NCBI GenBank assembly: GCA_002321895.1
Contig: DCMZ01000005.1
Coordinates: 167,554-231,553, forward strand
Reading direction: 5' to 3'
Length of the DNA: 64,000 nt
From: Bdellovibrionaceae bacterium UBA1609
GTDB lineage: Bacteria > Bdellovibrionota > Bdellovibrionia > Bdellovibrionales > UBA1609
The position numbers were made by a program, and so were the translations under genes. The stretch's first letter is position 1. Every line of letters starts with the position of its first letter. Positions 17,554 to 26,180 of the stretch are shown here, in pieces. Below the pieces are notes generated by a model, which ran no database searches, was not told the DNA's origin, and worked only from the letters and a program-made list of their open reading frames with translations.

Positions 17554-18618
17554 TTAGAAAAGATCTAGCTGAGGAGTCTTTGGATTGGTTTTTGGGGCTT
17601 TCAGTCTCACACCCAACCCAATGAGTCTTACGGGCTTTGACTCCCGATAGAACCCTTCTTCTAACAATGAAAGGTAGTTTTTGGCATTCGGCTCTTTTAA
17701 TTCTGACTTAGAAACCGTTGTGGTTTGGAAATCCTCGAATTTTATTTTAACAAAAATATTCTGTATATTTCTCTGTTTTTTAGATAACCGATTTTCTAGC
17801 TCTTCCATTAGGCTTGGCAAGATTTCAACAATCCCATTCCAATTAGGGATATCTTTTTGGAAAGTTCTTTCGATACTAATAGATTTTGAGGGTCCACCCC
17901 TGGAGACGGGTCGGTGATCCACCCCACGACATATATCGTATAGAGATGTTCCCCAGCTTCCAAACATTCCCGATAGTTCTGTGATGGTATACTTTTGCAA
18001 ATCTCCACATGTCAGTATCATATGTTTATTCATTTTTTCTCGGGTTTTTGGCCCAACACCTGGGATTTTTCCAACGGGTAGATCTTTGATGAATTCTGGA
18101 ATCTCCGAGGGGGGGAGTGTGAATTGGCCATTGGGTTTTTTCCAATCACTGGCCACCTTAGCCAAAAATTTATTGGGGGCGATCCCTGCAGATGCGGTAA
18201 GCTGTGTTCGATCAAAAATGCGTCTTCGGATTTCATGGGCCATCATTGATGCGCTACCTGAAAAATCGGTGACATGGGTGACATCCAAAAAGGCTTCATC
18301 AAGAGAAAGTGGTTGAATAATATCTGTGAATTCAAGAAAAACTTTTTTTACTTTAGCGCTTTCTTGGCGATATTTTGAAAAGTGGATGGGAACCAGAATT
18401 AACTGAGGGCATAAGTTGAGTGCCGTTTTAACCGGCATGGCTGAACGTACACCATACTTTCTAGCTTCATAATTTGCCGTAGTTAAAACTCCTCGACCCT
18501 CAGGATGTCCACCAACGGCTACGGGTTTGCCTCTTAGGTCCGGATTATCTCTCACTTCTACAGCAGCATAGAAGCAATCCATATCAACATGAATGATTTT
18601 TCTTGTTCCAAAATCCAC
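17554..18618 (-). CDS. dinB: DNA polymerase IV (Y family)
   Basis: 354 residues starting with GTG. Palm motifs VDMDCFYAAVE and SLDEAFLDVT carry the metal-binding acidic residues. A helix-hairpin-helix region (VGKIPGVGPKT) follows, and the last residues QLDLF are a typical sliding-clamp binding motif. It performs translesion synthesis. It starts immediately after the stop codon of the ABC permease (TAG then GTG), so it appears to belong to the carotenoid operon, an unusual setting; no LexA box was recognised nearby. Confidence 0.95.
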   Translation of the reverse strand: MDFGTRKIIHVDMDCFYAAVEVRDNPDLRGKPVAVGGHPEGRGVLTTANYEARKYGVRSAMPVKTALNLCPQLILVPIHFSKYRQESAKVKKVFLEFTDIIQPLSLDEAFLDVTHVTDFSGSASMMAHEIRRRIFDRTQLTASAGIAPNKFLAKVASDWKKPNGQFTLPPSEIPEFIKDLPVGKIPGVGPKTREKMNKHMILTCGDLQKYTITELSGMFGSWGTSLYDICRGVDHRPVSRGGPSKSISIERTFQKDIPNWNGIVEILPSLMEELENRLSKKQRNIQNIFVKIKFEDFQTTTVSKSELKEPNAKNYLSLLEEGFYRESKPVRLIGLGVRLKAPKTNPKTPQLDLF

Positions 18619-19335
18619 CTAGCGAACTCTTCGCTTTTGAATAAGGAAATTGATGAGTATCATGACGACAAAAGTACCAAATAGAAAATAGAGAGACCTA
18701 TTGGATATAGATTCATTTAATAAGGTGGATCGTACCCAAAGGCCGTAGTGATAAGTGGGAAGTAAATCCACAATACCTTGAATGGAGTCGGCTAGAGCAT
18801 TTGGGGGCATCCATAGTCCACCCGCAAATGAAAGACTTAAGTAAAACAGATTACAAATGGGCAGAGCGCTGCTTTCGGTAGTCACCCGACCAAGAGCTAA
18901 ACCCATAAGACAAAAAGGAATACCTCCAAGAACCAGAGCAAAATTTAAATGTAGGAAGTTTTGTAAATTCCACTGAGCATCGGTGGTTTGCAAAACAACG
19001 AAAACCACAACCCAGGCTGCAAACAGCGCGAATGTGAGCGCTGTAAACACTCGAGCAATCATTGAAACGCCCGGGTGAAAGGGTAAGGTTTTTAGAAATT
19101 GATTCCATTGACTGGCTCGTTCTTGAGCCACGCCAACGCCAAATTGCAAAAAACAAACACTAAGTACAGCAAATGCCGCAAAAGAACCCATCAGGAAGAG
19201 AGCCAGCTCTTCTGTTTTTGCATTTTCTTTGGCAAACATAAGAAAGAAAAAAGCCGGAAATACCATGGTGCTGACCATATAGGAGGGCTGTCGCAAGTAC
19301 TGCAAAAGGGTGAACTTGTAGTGATTAAAAATCAT
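18619..19335 (-). CDS. ABC-2 type transporter permease
   Basis: 238 residues with six hydrophobic segments (such as SYMVSTMVFPAFFFLMFA, AFAVLSVCFLQFGVGVA, LTFALFAAWVVVFVVL and LYFLFGTFVVMILINFLI). The layout fits the permease of a two-gene ABC-2 exporter. It overlaps the ATPase gene by 11 bases and directly abuts dinB. The substrate is unknown; position inside the crt operon suggests an export or lipid/pigment placement role but this is only inference. Confidence 0.82.
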   Translation of the reverse strand: MIFNHYKFTLLQYLRQPSYMVSTMVFPAFFFLMFAKENAKTEELALFLMGSFAAFAVLSVCFLQFGVGVAQERASQWNQFLKTLPFHPGVSMIARVFTALTFALFAAWVVVFVVLQTTDAQWNLQNFLHLNFALVLGGIPFCLMGLALGRVTTESSALPICNLFYLSLSFAGGLWMPPNALADSIQGIVDLLPTYHYGLWVRSTLLNESISNRSLYFLFGTFVVMILINFLIQKRRVR

Positions 19336-20203
19336 TAGTGGGTGTCTCTCCTAGAATATTTAAAAAGGCATCTTGTAAACTCACGGGATGCACTTCAATA
19401 TTACTTATATCTTCTTCCGCAATGAGACGCTTGAGTTCCGTATCAGTGTCATTAGAAACAAGTTCATAAAATCCACCGGATTGTTTAATAGGGTTGATAT
19501 GTTTAGGCGGATTTTTACTTTGAAATCGAATCACTCGAAAACCAAATTTTTCTTTAATCTGTCGGACTGTTCCTGACTCAATGATTCTACCTTTATTGAG
19601 CACTGAAATATGGGTGGACAGCTCCTCAGCCTCTTCAAGGTGATGCGTGGTGATTAAGAGAGAGCCCCCAGAAGTTTGGTATTCTTTTATTGCATCCCAA
19701 ATTTTTATTCGGACATCTACGTCAAGTCCCACGGTCGGTTCATCTAATATTACAAAATCAGGGTCTCCCAAGAATGCAATCACAATTGCAATCAGCCGTC
19801 TTTGCCCAAAACTCATTTCATGGGTTTGCCGTTTTAAAAGTTTTTTGAAGTCTAGCTTATCAATCCATTTTTGCAGTGAGTTGCTGGGAGAGTTATAGTG
19901 CTGGCTGACGAAGTTTAAAATTTCATATATCGTCACATGTTTGGGGAAGTCCAATACTTGTGGAGTCACTCCAATTCGTCTTTTATTTTCAAAAGTTCCA
20001 GGCGCTTCGCCAAAAACTTTGCATTCGCCTGAAAAACCGGCCTGTTGTCCTAGTAAAACTCGAGTCAGTGTACTTTTACCGGCTCCATTGGGGCCCAAAA
20101 GTGCAAGTGATTTTCCGGCTTCCAAGCAAAGGTTTACGTTGTCTAACGCTTTAAAAGAGTCATAGTGAACGGATAAATCCCGTAAAGTAAAAGGTGAACT
20201 CAT
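19325..20203 (-). CDS. ABC transporter ATP-binding protein
   Basis: 292 residues. Walker A (LGPNGAGKST), the signature region MSFGQRRLI (degenerate LSGGQ), Walker B (DFVILDEPTVGLD) and the switch histidine in TTHHLEEAEE are all present. The C-terminal third carries the regulatory extension found in ABC-2 exporter ATPases. Starts with an ATGA overlap on the hydroxylase gene stop. It pairs with the permease that follows. Confidence 0.92.
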   Translation of the reverse strand: MSSPFTLRDLSVHYDSFKALDNVNLCLEAGKSLALLGPNGAGKSTLTRVLLGQQAGFSGECKVFGEAPGTFENKRRIGVTPQVLDFPKHVTIYEILNFVSQHYNSPSNSLQKWIDKLDFKKLLKRQTHEMSFGQRRLIAIVIAFLGDPDFVILDEPTVGLDVDVRIKIWDAIKEYQTSGGSLLITTHHLEEAEELSTHISVLNKGRIIESGTVRQIKEKFGFRVIRFQSKNPPKHINPIKQSGGFYELVSNDTDTELKRLIAEEDISNIEVHPVSLQDAFLNILGETPTNDF

Positions 20204-20982
20204 GAACTCGATGCCTTGCTATTAGCAATGAATTGAGGGTGTGGCTCCCATTTATCCGTGCCCATCCATTGATCCCAAAATCTAAAATAGAGCCCATAAT
20301 TAGAATTAAATTTCTTATGGTGTAGACTGTGGTGTGTGGGAGTGATCATAATTTTAGCGAAAGCTCCTTGCATCCAAGATTTCGGATATATTTCGAAGCC
20401 ACAGTGGTTCACAACACCAAAAAACGTCATTGCTGTTAGAGCAAATAGTAACACTCCTATGTGAACGGGAATAATAAAAACCAGTAGTGGAATAATCATC
20501 GCTTCAACAACTCCTTCCGTGGGATGAAAGCTAAATGCGGCCCAGGGTGTAGGGTTGAGGGATTGATGATGGACTTTGTGGAATACTCGAAAAATTTTTG
20601 GCTTATGCATCCATCGATGTGTCCAATAAAAGTAGGTGTCATGAATAAACATGAATAGAAAAGCGCTCACGGGTAAATACAAAATTCCGTACTTATCCAC
20701 ATCGTTGTAGATAAGTGTGCCGCCGTGTTCCCAGGCCACAATCATATAGGCGCCAGGGATAGCGAAAATAATAGACGTCAGCATAGACCAATTGATTTCA
20801 CTTCGGACAAGTTTGGGGCTGGGGTCTTGGGTGGCTAACTTAATGTGTTTTGTTTTTCGCTTCCAAAGAGCCCAGTAGAAAAGACCGGCTATAATAAAAT
20901 AACGCACTACTATTATGAAATAGAGCCCGATTACAGCAATTAAAAATTCGTTAAAAGGAACCCTTGGAAATAGAGATGTCAT
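20200..20982 (-). CDS. Sterol-desaturase/fatty acid hydroxylase superfamily membrane enzyme
   Basis: 260 residues. Di-iron histidine clusters HDTYFYWTHRWMH, FHKVHHQS and HHSLHHKK are in the order and spacing of the sterol desaturase superfamily, among about four hydrophobic segments. The exact reaction cannot be told: members oxidise sterols, fatty acids, sphingolipids or carotenoids. Its position between crtB and the ABC genes, with ATGA overlaps on both sides, points to a pigment- or membrane-lipid-modifying role. It is not CrtZ, which is encoded separately. Confidence 0.85.
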   Translation of the reverse strand: MTSLFPRVPFNEFLIAVIGLYFIIVVRYFIIAGLFYWALWKRKTKHIKLATQDPSPKLVRSEINWSMLTSIIFAIPGAYMIVAWEHGGTLIYNDVDKYGILYLPVSAFLFMFIHDTYFYWTHRWMHKPKIFRVFHKVHHQSLNPTPWAAFSFHPTEGVVEAMIIPLLVFIIPVHIGVLLFALTAMTFFGVVNHCGFEIYPKSWMQGAFAKIMITPTHHSLHHKKFNSNYGLYFRFWDQWMGTDKWEPHPQFIANSKASSS

Positions 20983-21902
20983 TGAAAGTCCAATACATCC
21001 AGATTTTTAGACGGGAACCAGGGTTTAGAGATTTGCCATGCGGTTTTATTTACGATTTGTACGGCCCCCTTTAGAGCAAGAAGTGTCTTTCGCGAGGAGG
21101 AGGTATGTGCTCTATCATTCCAAGCTGTGGCTCCTTTTTTTCGAACTATAGAGCCAATTTCTCGATAGATATTTGAAGCCGACTGAATGGCGAGAGCACA
21201 TCGCCAATTGAGAAACCCAATGCCACTATGGCCTTCTTCATAATAATTGTCTGCCCAGGCTAAAATCCGATCCACGACTTCAACCAAAGATTCTCTTTGT
21301 TCAGGATCGAACAAATTATTTCGATCGATACCCGCGGTATCTAGCCAAGATTGTGGGATGTATATGCGGCCAATTCGGTAGTCGTCAAAAATATCTCTGG
21401 AGATATTTGTCAGCTGCATGGCTTTACCTAGGGCACAGGCGGCGTTCAATGCTTTTTGGTCACTAACACCCATAATGTGTGCCATCATCAACCCAACAAC
21501 ACCGGCCACGCGGTAACAATAAAGCTCTAAATCGTCTCGCGTTTTGTATTCGAATCCACTTACGTCCATTTCCATACCGTTAAGGAGCTCAATAGGGTAG
21601 GTTCTAGGAATGTTGTACTTTAAAACCACATGTCTCAATGTTTGGAAAGGGAGGGGTAACTCTACATCCAAATTTTCCATAGCATCGGAAGTGAATTTTT
21701 TTAACTGGATTAACTCCTTAAGTGCAAGATCGCTGCTCTGGGCATTGTCTATGACATCATCACAGTGGCGACACCAAGCGTACAAAGCAAAAGCATCATC
21801 CCGAACCTCTTCGGCAAAAAGATATCCTGCAAATGTAAAGCTTTTAGATCCTTCAACTATGGCTTTGTGACTAAAAGATTTTAAGTCATTCAACTCCGTC
21901 AT
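20979..21902 (-). CDS. crtB: Phytoene synthase
   Basis: 307 residues. It joins two geranylgeranyl diphosphates head to head into phytoene. The two aspartate-rich regions are seen as CDDVIDNA and NISRDIFDDYRIGRIYIP, the second being the well-conserved squalene/phytoene synthase signature. Start and stop each overlap neighbours by 4 bases (crtI upstream, hydroxylase downstream). Confidence 0.95.
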   Translation of the reverse strand: MTELNDLKSFSHKAIVEGSKSFTFAGYLFAEEVRDDAFALYAWCRHCDDVIDNAQSSDLALKELIQLKKFTSDAMENLDVELPLPFQTLRHVVLKYNIPRTYPIELLNGMEMDVSGFEYKTRDDLELYCYRVAGVVGLMMAHIMGVSDQKALNAACALGKAMQLTNISRDIFDDYRIGRIYIPQSWLDTAGIDRNNLFDPEQRESLVEVVDRILAWADNYYEEGHSGIGFLNWRCALAIQSASNIYREIGSIVRKKGATAWNDRAHTSSSRKTLLALKGAVQIVNKTAWQISKPWFPSKNLDVLDFQ

Positions 21903-23434
21903 TGTCGTATCCCATTTTGATGGTTGAGATCTTTAGCTTTTGAACCCAAGTTCAGGTCTTCTTCAATGACCTTCATTGTGGCTTTTGCGGAATTAACGAC
22001 CCCGGGTACTCCTGCTCCGGGATGGGTTCCTGCGCCCACAAAATAGAGGCCATCAATGGTTTTGTCTTTATTTTGAGTCCTGAAATAAGCACTTTGTGTG
22101 AGTAAAGGTTCAATACTAAATGCAGATCCGAAACGTGAGTTAAGGGTATGCTCAAAATCAAAAGGAGTGATCATATGTTCAGTAACAATAGATTCTCTCA
22201 AGCCCGGCATATAGTGCTCTTCTAAATACTGGTAGATTTTTTCTTTGTATTTAGGGCCAATTTCGTCCCAATTTAAGGGTGCTTTTCCTAAATGGGGAAC
22301 AGGGGATAGAACATAAAAAGAATCACAGCCGTCTGGAGCTAAGCTGGAATCCGACCGAGTGGGACGGTGAAGATATAGTGAAAAGTCATCCGCGAGGACT
22401 CCCTTGTCAAAAATATCACTGAGTAATTCTTTATAACGAGGTCCAAAACAAACGGTGTGATGTTGAATGTCCTCAAAACGTCTATTCGTTCCAAAATAAA
22501 TCACCACTAAGGACATTGAATATTTTCTAGAGGCAATCCACTTTCTTGTAGAATTCAGCCGACTCTCTTTTTGCAACAGCTGTAGGTAAGTATGTGCTAC
22601 GTCGGCATTACTGCAAACCCGTTCGAAGGATCGTTTTTGACCATCCTCTAATTGCAAGCCGGTCACCTTTTTTCCATCAGTTAGAATTTCAGCTATTTCA
22701 CAGTTATATTCAATTTTCCCACCCATCTCTTCAAACAATTGAACAAGGGCGCGAACCAGAGCTCCAGTTCCCCCTTTAGGGAAAAAGACGCCCCAATTCC
22801 GTTCAAGAAAGTGGATAAGAGTATAAATTGACGATGTTTTGAATGGGTTTCCACCAACGAGTAATGAGTGGAAGCTCAATGCTTGTCGCAGGTGATCCTC
22901 TTTTACGTAACTGGATACGATGGAATATACAGATCTCTGTGCCTGTAGTTTTACCAACTGCGGTGCTACACGGATCATACTCCAAAAGTTTGGAAATGCC
23001 ACATGGGCAAGTCTTTCATATCCTTCTTTGAACACTTCTTTCGAATACTCTAAAAATTTATTATAGCCTTCCCAGTCGGACTGTCCGGACAGAGACAGGA
23101 TTTGTTTCTTTAGCTCTTCATCATTATTAGAATAGTCAAATTGAGTGCCATCTTCCCAAGCAAGTCGATAAAAAGGCGTAACAGGCATCATTTCCACATA
23201 GTCTTTCATCTCTTTTCCACAGAGTTGAAACAGTTCTTCCAGACATTCGGGGGCGGTGATGACTGTTGGTCCAGCGTCAAATGTGAAACCATCTTGCTCA
23301 TACACGTAGGCTCTGCCTCCGGGTTTATCCCTTTTTTCAAAAATGGTTGTTGGTATGCCGGCAGCTTGCATTCTAATGGCTAGAGATAGCCCGCCAAAGC
23401 CACTTCCAATCACAGCGGATTTAGTTTTGTTCAT
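21899..23434 (-). CDS. crtI: Phytoene desaturase
   Basis: About 511 residues, a CrtI-type FAD enzyme that converts phytoene to lycopene by successive desaturations. The N-terminal dinucleotide-binding GSGFGGLS and RDKPGGRAYV, the DAGPTVI segment, and the C-terminal FVGAGTHPGAGVPGV motif are all diagnostic. The start at 23434 has GGAG 7 bases upstream; a longer in-frame start adds 29 residues that do not resemble the family. Its start lies 14 bases inside the end of crtE. Confidence 0.95.
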   Translation of the reverse strand: MNKTKSAVIGSGFGGLSLAIRMQAAGIPTTIFEKRDKPGGRAYVYEQDGFTFDAGPTVITAPECLEELFQLCGKEMKDYVEMMPVTPFYRLAWEDGTQFDYSNNDEELKKQILSLSGQSDWEGYNKFLEYSKEVFKEGYERLAHVAFPNFWSMIRVAPQLVKLQAQRSVYSIVSSYVKEDHLRQALSFHSLLVGGNPFKTSSIYTLIHFLERNWGVFFPKGGTGALVRALVQLFEEMGGKIEYNCEIAEILTDGKKVTGLQLEDGQKRSFERVCSNADVAHTYLQLLQKESRLNSTRKWIASRKYSMSLVVIYFGTNRRFEDIQHHTVCFGPRYKELLSDIFDKGVLADDFSLYLHRPTRSDSSLAPDGCDSFYVLSPVPHLGKAPLNWDEIGPKYKEKIYQYLEEHYMPGLRESIVTEHMITPFDFEHTLNSRFGSAFSIEPLLTQSAYFRTQNKDKTIDGLYFVGAGTHPGAGVPGVVNSAKATMKVIEEDLNLGSKAKDLNHQNGIRQ

Positions 23435-24419
23435 ATGCGATCTCCAATACTTGAAATAAATTACTGATAATAGGTTGAACGTAGGGCCGGTTAAACTCAG
23501 AGGGACCAAATTGGTCGACAATTCTGTTCATAAGATTTTTCTTCTGTTTATCCAATGCCAGTTTGGTATTTTTATGAATCTCAAATGTTTTTACCCAATC
23601 TCTTAATGGATTCGTATCTGGAAGAGAGGCAACAGCACTCTTAAGCTGGATAAGCGCATCAGGATCAGTATGTTCAGCAGCATATTTCCATACGTAGCAG
23701 GGGCGACGATTGTAAAGATCTTCAAAGTTTTTTTGATCACATTCCTCGTTTTGAGGCTTTATTTTGAGAATCTTCAGGTCATCATAGGTTTGCAGAATCT
23801 CCCCTAACTCTAAAGAGATCTGATACAATTCATCTTCTAGTTTTAGCGAAGATCCGCCGGCAACAGCGCCTAAAAGTACGCTGGCAGCCATAAGTTCTCC
23901 GGTTTTTAGTTGTATCGTAGATTCACAAATGGCTGCGATTTGGTCAGCTGGAACTTCAGTGATATCTACACCGATGTCTAATGCCTGCCCTATATGTCCA
24001 CTAAACAACATATCGTGGAGAATGCACCCAAGACGATGTTTAATTCTTTCGTTAACATCTAGGTCATCTAGTTTTTTGAACGCCGAAAAATACAGCCAAT
24101 TACCGGTATTTATAGCCTTAGCAATTCCATGAATTCGATGCAGGCTGGGTTTCGATCGTCTGACCGGGCTGTTGTCCTGGATGTCATCCACAATGAGAGA
24201 CCCGGAATGAATACTCTCAACGATAGAGGCAATTTTTTCTACGACGCTCTTGTCGATTTGTTGATCGGAGGCCATGAATCCCAATTGAACCAATTCGGAT
24301 CGTACCCCTTTTTTGGGTCGAGAAAGGAATTCCTCTGCCGGCTTAAAAAGAATCTCATCTACAATTTTTTGCGCAAATCCAGAGAGTGGCTTCTTGTTTA
24401 TAGTATTTATGTCATTCAT
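23421..24419 (-). CDS. crtE: Geranylgeranyl diphosphate synthase (polyprenyl synthetase)
   Basis: About 332 residues. The first aspartate-rich motif is DDIQD, followed by the usual RRSKPSLH. The second motif reads QTYDDLK, short of the textbook DDxxD but similar to what many CrtE proteins show. By context it supplies GGPP to CrtB. Its ATG at 24419 overlaps the TGA of crtY (ATGA) and has AGGA 9 bases upstream; a start 36 bases earlier is less likely. Confidence 0.88.
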   Translation of the reverse strand: MNDINTINKKPLSGFAQKIVDEILFKPAEEFLSRPKKGVRSELVQLGFMASDQQIDKSVVEKIASIVESIHSGSLIVDDIQDNSPVRRSKPSLHRIHGIAKAINTGNWLYFSAFKKLDDLDVNERIKHRLGCILHDMLFSGHIGQALDIGVDITEVPADQIAAICESTIQLKTGELMAASVLLGAVAGGSSLKLEDELYQISLELGEILQTYDDLKILKIKPQNEECDQKNFEDLYNRRPCYVWKYAAEHTDPDALIQLKSAVASLPDTNPLRDWVKTFEIHKNTKLALDKQKKNLMNRIVDQFGPSEFNRPYVQPIISNLFQVLEIAYEQN

Positions 24420-25585
24420 AGTGTCATGTCCTGACTTTTTGTAGGTCTCATCCAATGAGACGTGGTCAAACTCTTAATGGCACTGGCGATAGAAACGGGT
24501 GGTTTTCCCGTTAAAATTCTTACTTTATCCTTAGTGAGAAGTTCGCCACGATAAAAACGCATAATAGTATCAATAGGAAGTCCATAAAAGTGTTGAAACA
24601 CAATATAACGTTCCTTCGGTAAAGCAGCACCAAAAAGCATTCTATTGAGCGTCCAAAAAAAGCGACACTGTTTTTTAAAACTATTTTTGTAGTGTTGCAG
24701 AGTATCGATGAGTGAAGTGCTTTTTAAATGAGCAGACTTAGACAGTAATTGTGCAAACAGCATGGCCTGGGGGATGGAGTAACCGGAAATGGGCTGAAAT
24801 AGTCCACCTTTTAGTCCGATGGTAATGTGGTGGTTGAACTCTCCAGGATGTTGAAACATTTGTTCAGTTAAGGGTAGGGCTAAACCCGCTTTTTCTTCTC
24901 TTTCCATTTTAAATGTTGAGCCAAACTTTTTCGCATAACATTTAATGCTGTCACGGTAATCATTCAAATCCATAAAAGAAGAGTGACTGTAACGAGTGTC
25001 TTCTATGAGCAAGGTATGGTCATCCAATGGCAAGGTATAAATAAATCGGTAGCCATCTTTCTGTTCCACAGTAGCGTCCATAAGAATAGGTTGTTTTAAC
25101 CCATGGGGGCGGTCGAAGTGAATATCTTGACCTAGAAAATTCTGATATCCACATGGGCCCAGTGAGTTCGGTCCAGTGCCTCGTGCATCGATGAGGATAT
25201 CGAAATCAATGATCTCTTCATCGAGCCTTAATTGGTTTTTATGTATTTCAGGTGTCTTCCCGAGCCGAAATTGGTTATTGTCCAAAGATCTCAAAAGGGC
25301 TTTATGTAAAGATTTCGATCTGAGGGTGTTATAGCCTAAATCTAGATCTCTCTGAAACTTCGGAAAGTTCACTTGATGAGAATTCCAATGGAATGAAACA
25401 AGTGGCTTCATCCAAGAAGCTATTGAATCAGGAATATCACTATCCATAAAAGACCATGTGTGGTCTCCGCCAAAGCTCGAAGCGGATTCTATGAGTACAA
25501 AAGAGTTCATGCCCTCATTTTTAAGAGCAAGTGCCGCAAGCCCGCCAGAAAGTCCGCCTCCGACTATGGCAATTTTCACTTTCAT
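24416..25585 (-). CDS. crtY: Lycopene beta-cyclase
   Basis: 389 residues. The N-terminal IVGGGLSGGLAALAL binds FAD/NAD; the middle carries the GQDIHFDRPH and YTLPLDDHTLLIEDTRYS motifs typical of CrtY, which folds both ends of lycopene into beta rings to give beta-carotene. It is the first gene of the crt operon: 93 bases upstream lies the divergent GyrI-like gene. A GGGGGA site lies about 10 bases before the ATG. Confidence 0.93.
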   Translation of the reverse strand: MKVKIAIVGGGLSGGLAALALKNEGMNSFVLIESASSFGGDHTWSFMDSDIPDSIASWMKPLVSFHWNSHQVNFPKFQRDLDLGYNTLRSKSLHKALLRSLDNNQFRLGKTPEIHKNQLRLDEEIIDFDILIDARGTGPNSLGPCGYQNFLGQDIHFDRPHGLKQPILMDATVEQKDGYRFIYTLPLDDHTLLIEDTRYSHSSFMDLNDYRDSIKCYAKKFGSTFKMEREEKAGLALPLTEQMFQHPGEFNHHITIGLKGGLFQPISGYSIPQAMLFAQLLSKSAHLKSTSLIDTLQHYKNSFKKQCRFFWTLNRMLFGAALPKERYIVFQHFYGLPIDTIMRFYRGELLTKDKVRILTGKPPVSIASAIKSLTTSHWMRPTKSQDMTL

Positions 25586-25678
25586 ATAAGTGAGTCCCCC
25601 TATAGAATCTACCTAGTGAATCTATCGAAAATATGGATTTTTTGTTAGTAGAACTGGATTCTAAGGGATTACGTCGCG
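25586..25678. promoter_or_regulatory. Divergent promoter region of the carotenoid operon
   Basis: This 93-base gap must contain the crt promoter. Two GAATCTA direct repeats lie 13 bases apart (25605-25611 and 25618-25624). TAGAATC (25603-25609) has an inverted partner GATTCTA at 25657-25663. The repeats are possible operator sites; no regulator can be assigned from the sequence. Confidence 0.45.
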
Positions 25679-26173
25679 ATGTTTAATGTGCAGAAAATAC
25701 GCCAAGAACCATTTTATGTGATCGGATACACCTCAGCAACCAACACAATGCAGGAAATGAATTTTTCTGAATCTGTTAAAGGTAGATTGTTCGAATATTT
25801 AGCAAAAGCTCCCTGGGTGGGTGATATCGGGGATCTGGTTGAGGAAAAAATTTGTTGTGTTTACCATGGGATGGATACTGAGCCAGGTGACCGGTTTAAA
25901 TTGACGGTAGGATTGCCGGTTTACTCCCCGCCGGAGGGAATTAAGGCTTCATTAGATATATTGCCTGTTCCAGAAGGGGAATATGCGCAAATCGAAAGTG
26001 CTGTGGGGCCTTTTCCCGAAATTATCAATGAAACATGGCAGCGGGTGTCAGAGATGAGCCCAGAGGAGATCGGTGGGGTTCGTAAGGCTGACTATGATAT
26101 TGAGTGTTTTTCTCGGAATAAATTTGAGTCTCATCATTGCCAATTCACTCTAAGGCTAGCATTACATGGATAA
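25679..26173 (+). CDS. GyrI-like effector-binding protein without DNA-binding domain
   Basis: 164 residues covering only a GyrI-like/AraC effector-binding domain: VQKIRQEPFYVIGY at the start, a FSE-VKGRLFEYLA helix, VCCVYHGMD-type strand with EPGDRFKLTVGLPV, and the C-terminal IECFSRNKF..HHCQFTLRLALHG. Such domains bind small hydrophobic or cationic ligands. There is no helix-turn-helix, so it is not a stand-alone activator. Divergent from crtY, which hints at sensing something in pigment metabolism, an inference only. Confidence 0.75.
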   Translation: MFNVQKIRQEPFYVIGYTSATNTMQEMNFSESVKGRLFEYLAKAPWVGDIGDLVEEKICCVYHGMDTEPGDRFKLTVGLPVYSPPEGIKASLDILPVPEGEYAQIESAVGPFPEIINETWQRVSEMSPEEIGGVRKADYDIECFSRNKFESHHCQFTLRLALHG

Positions 26174-26180
26174 AATTGAG

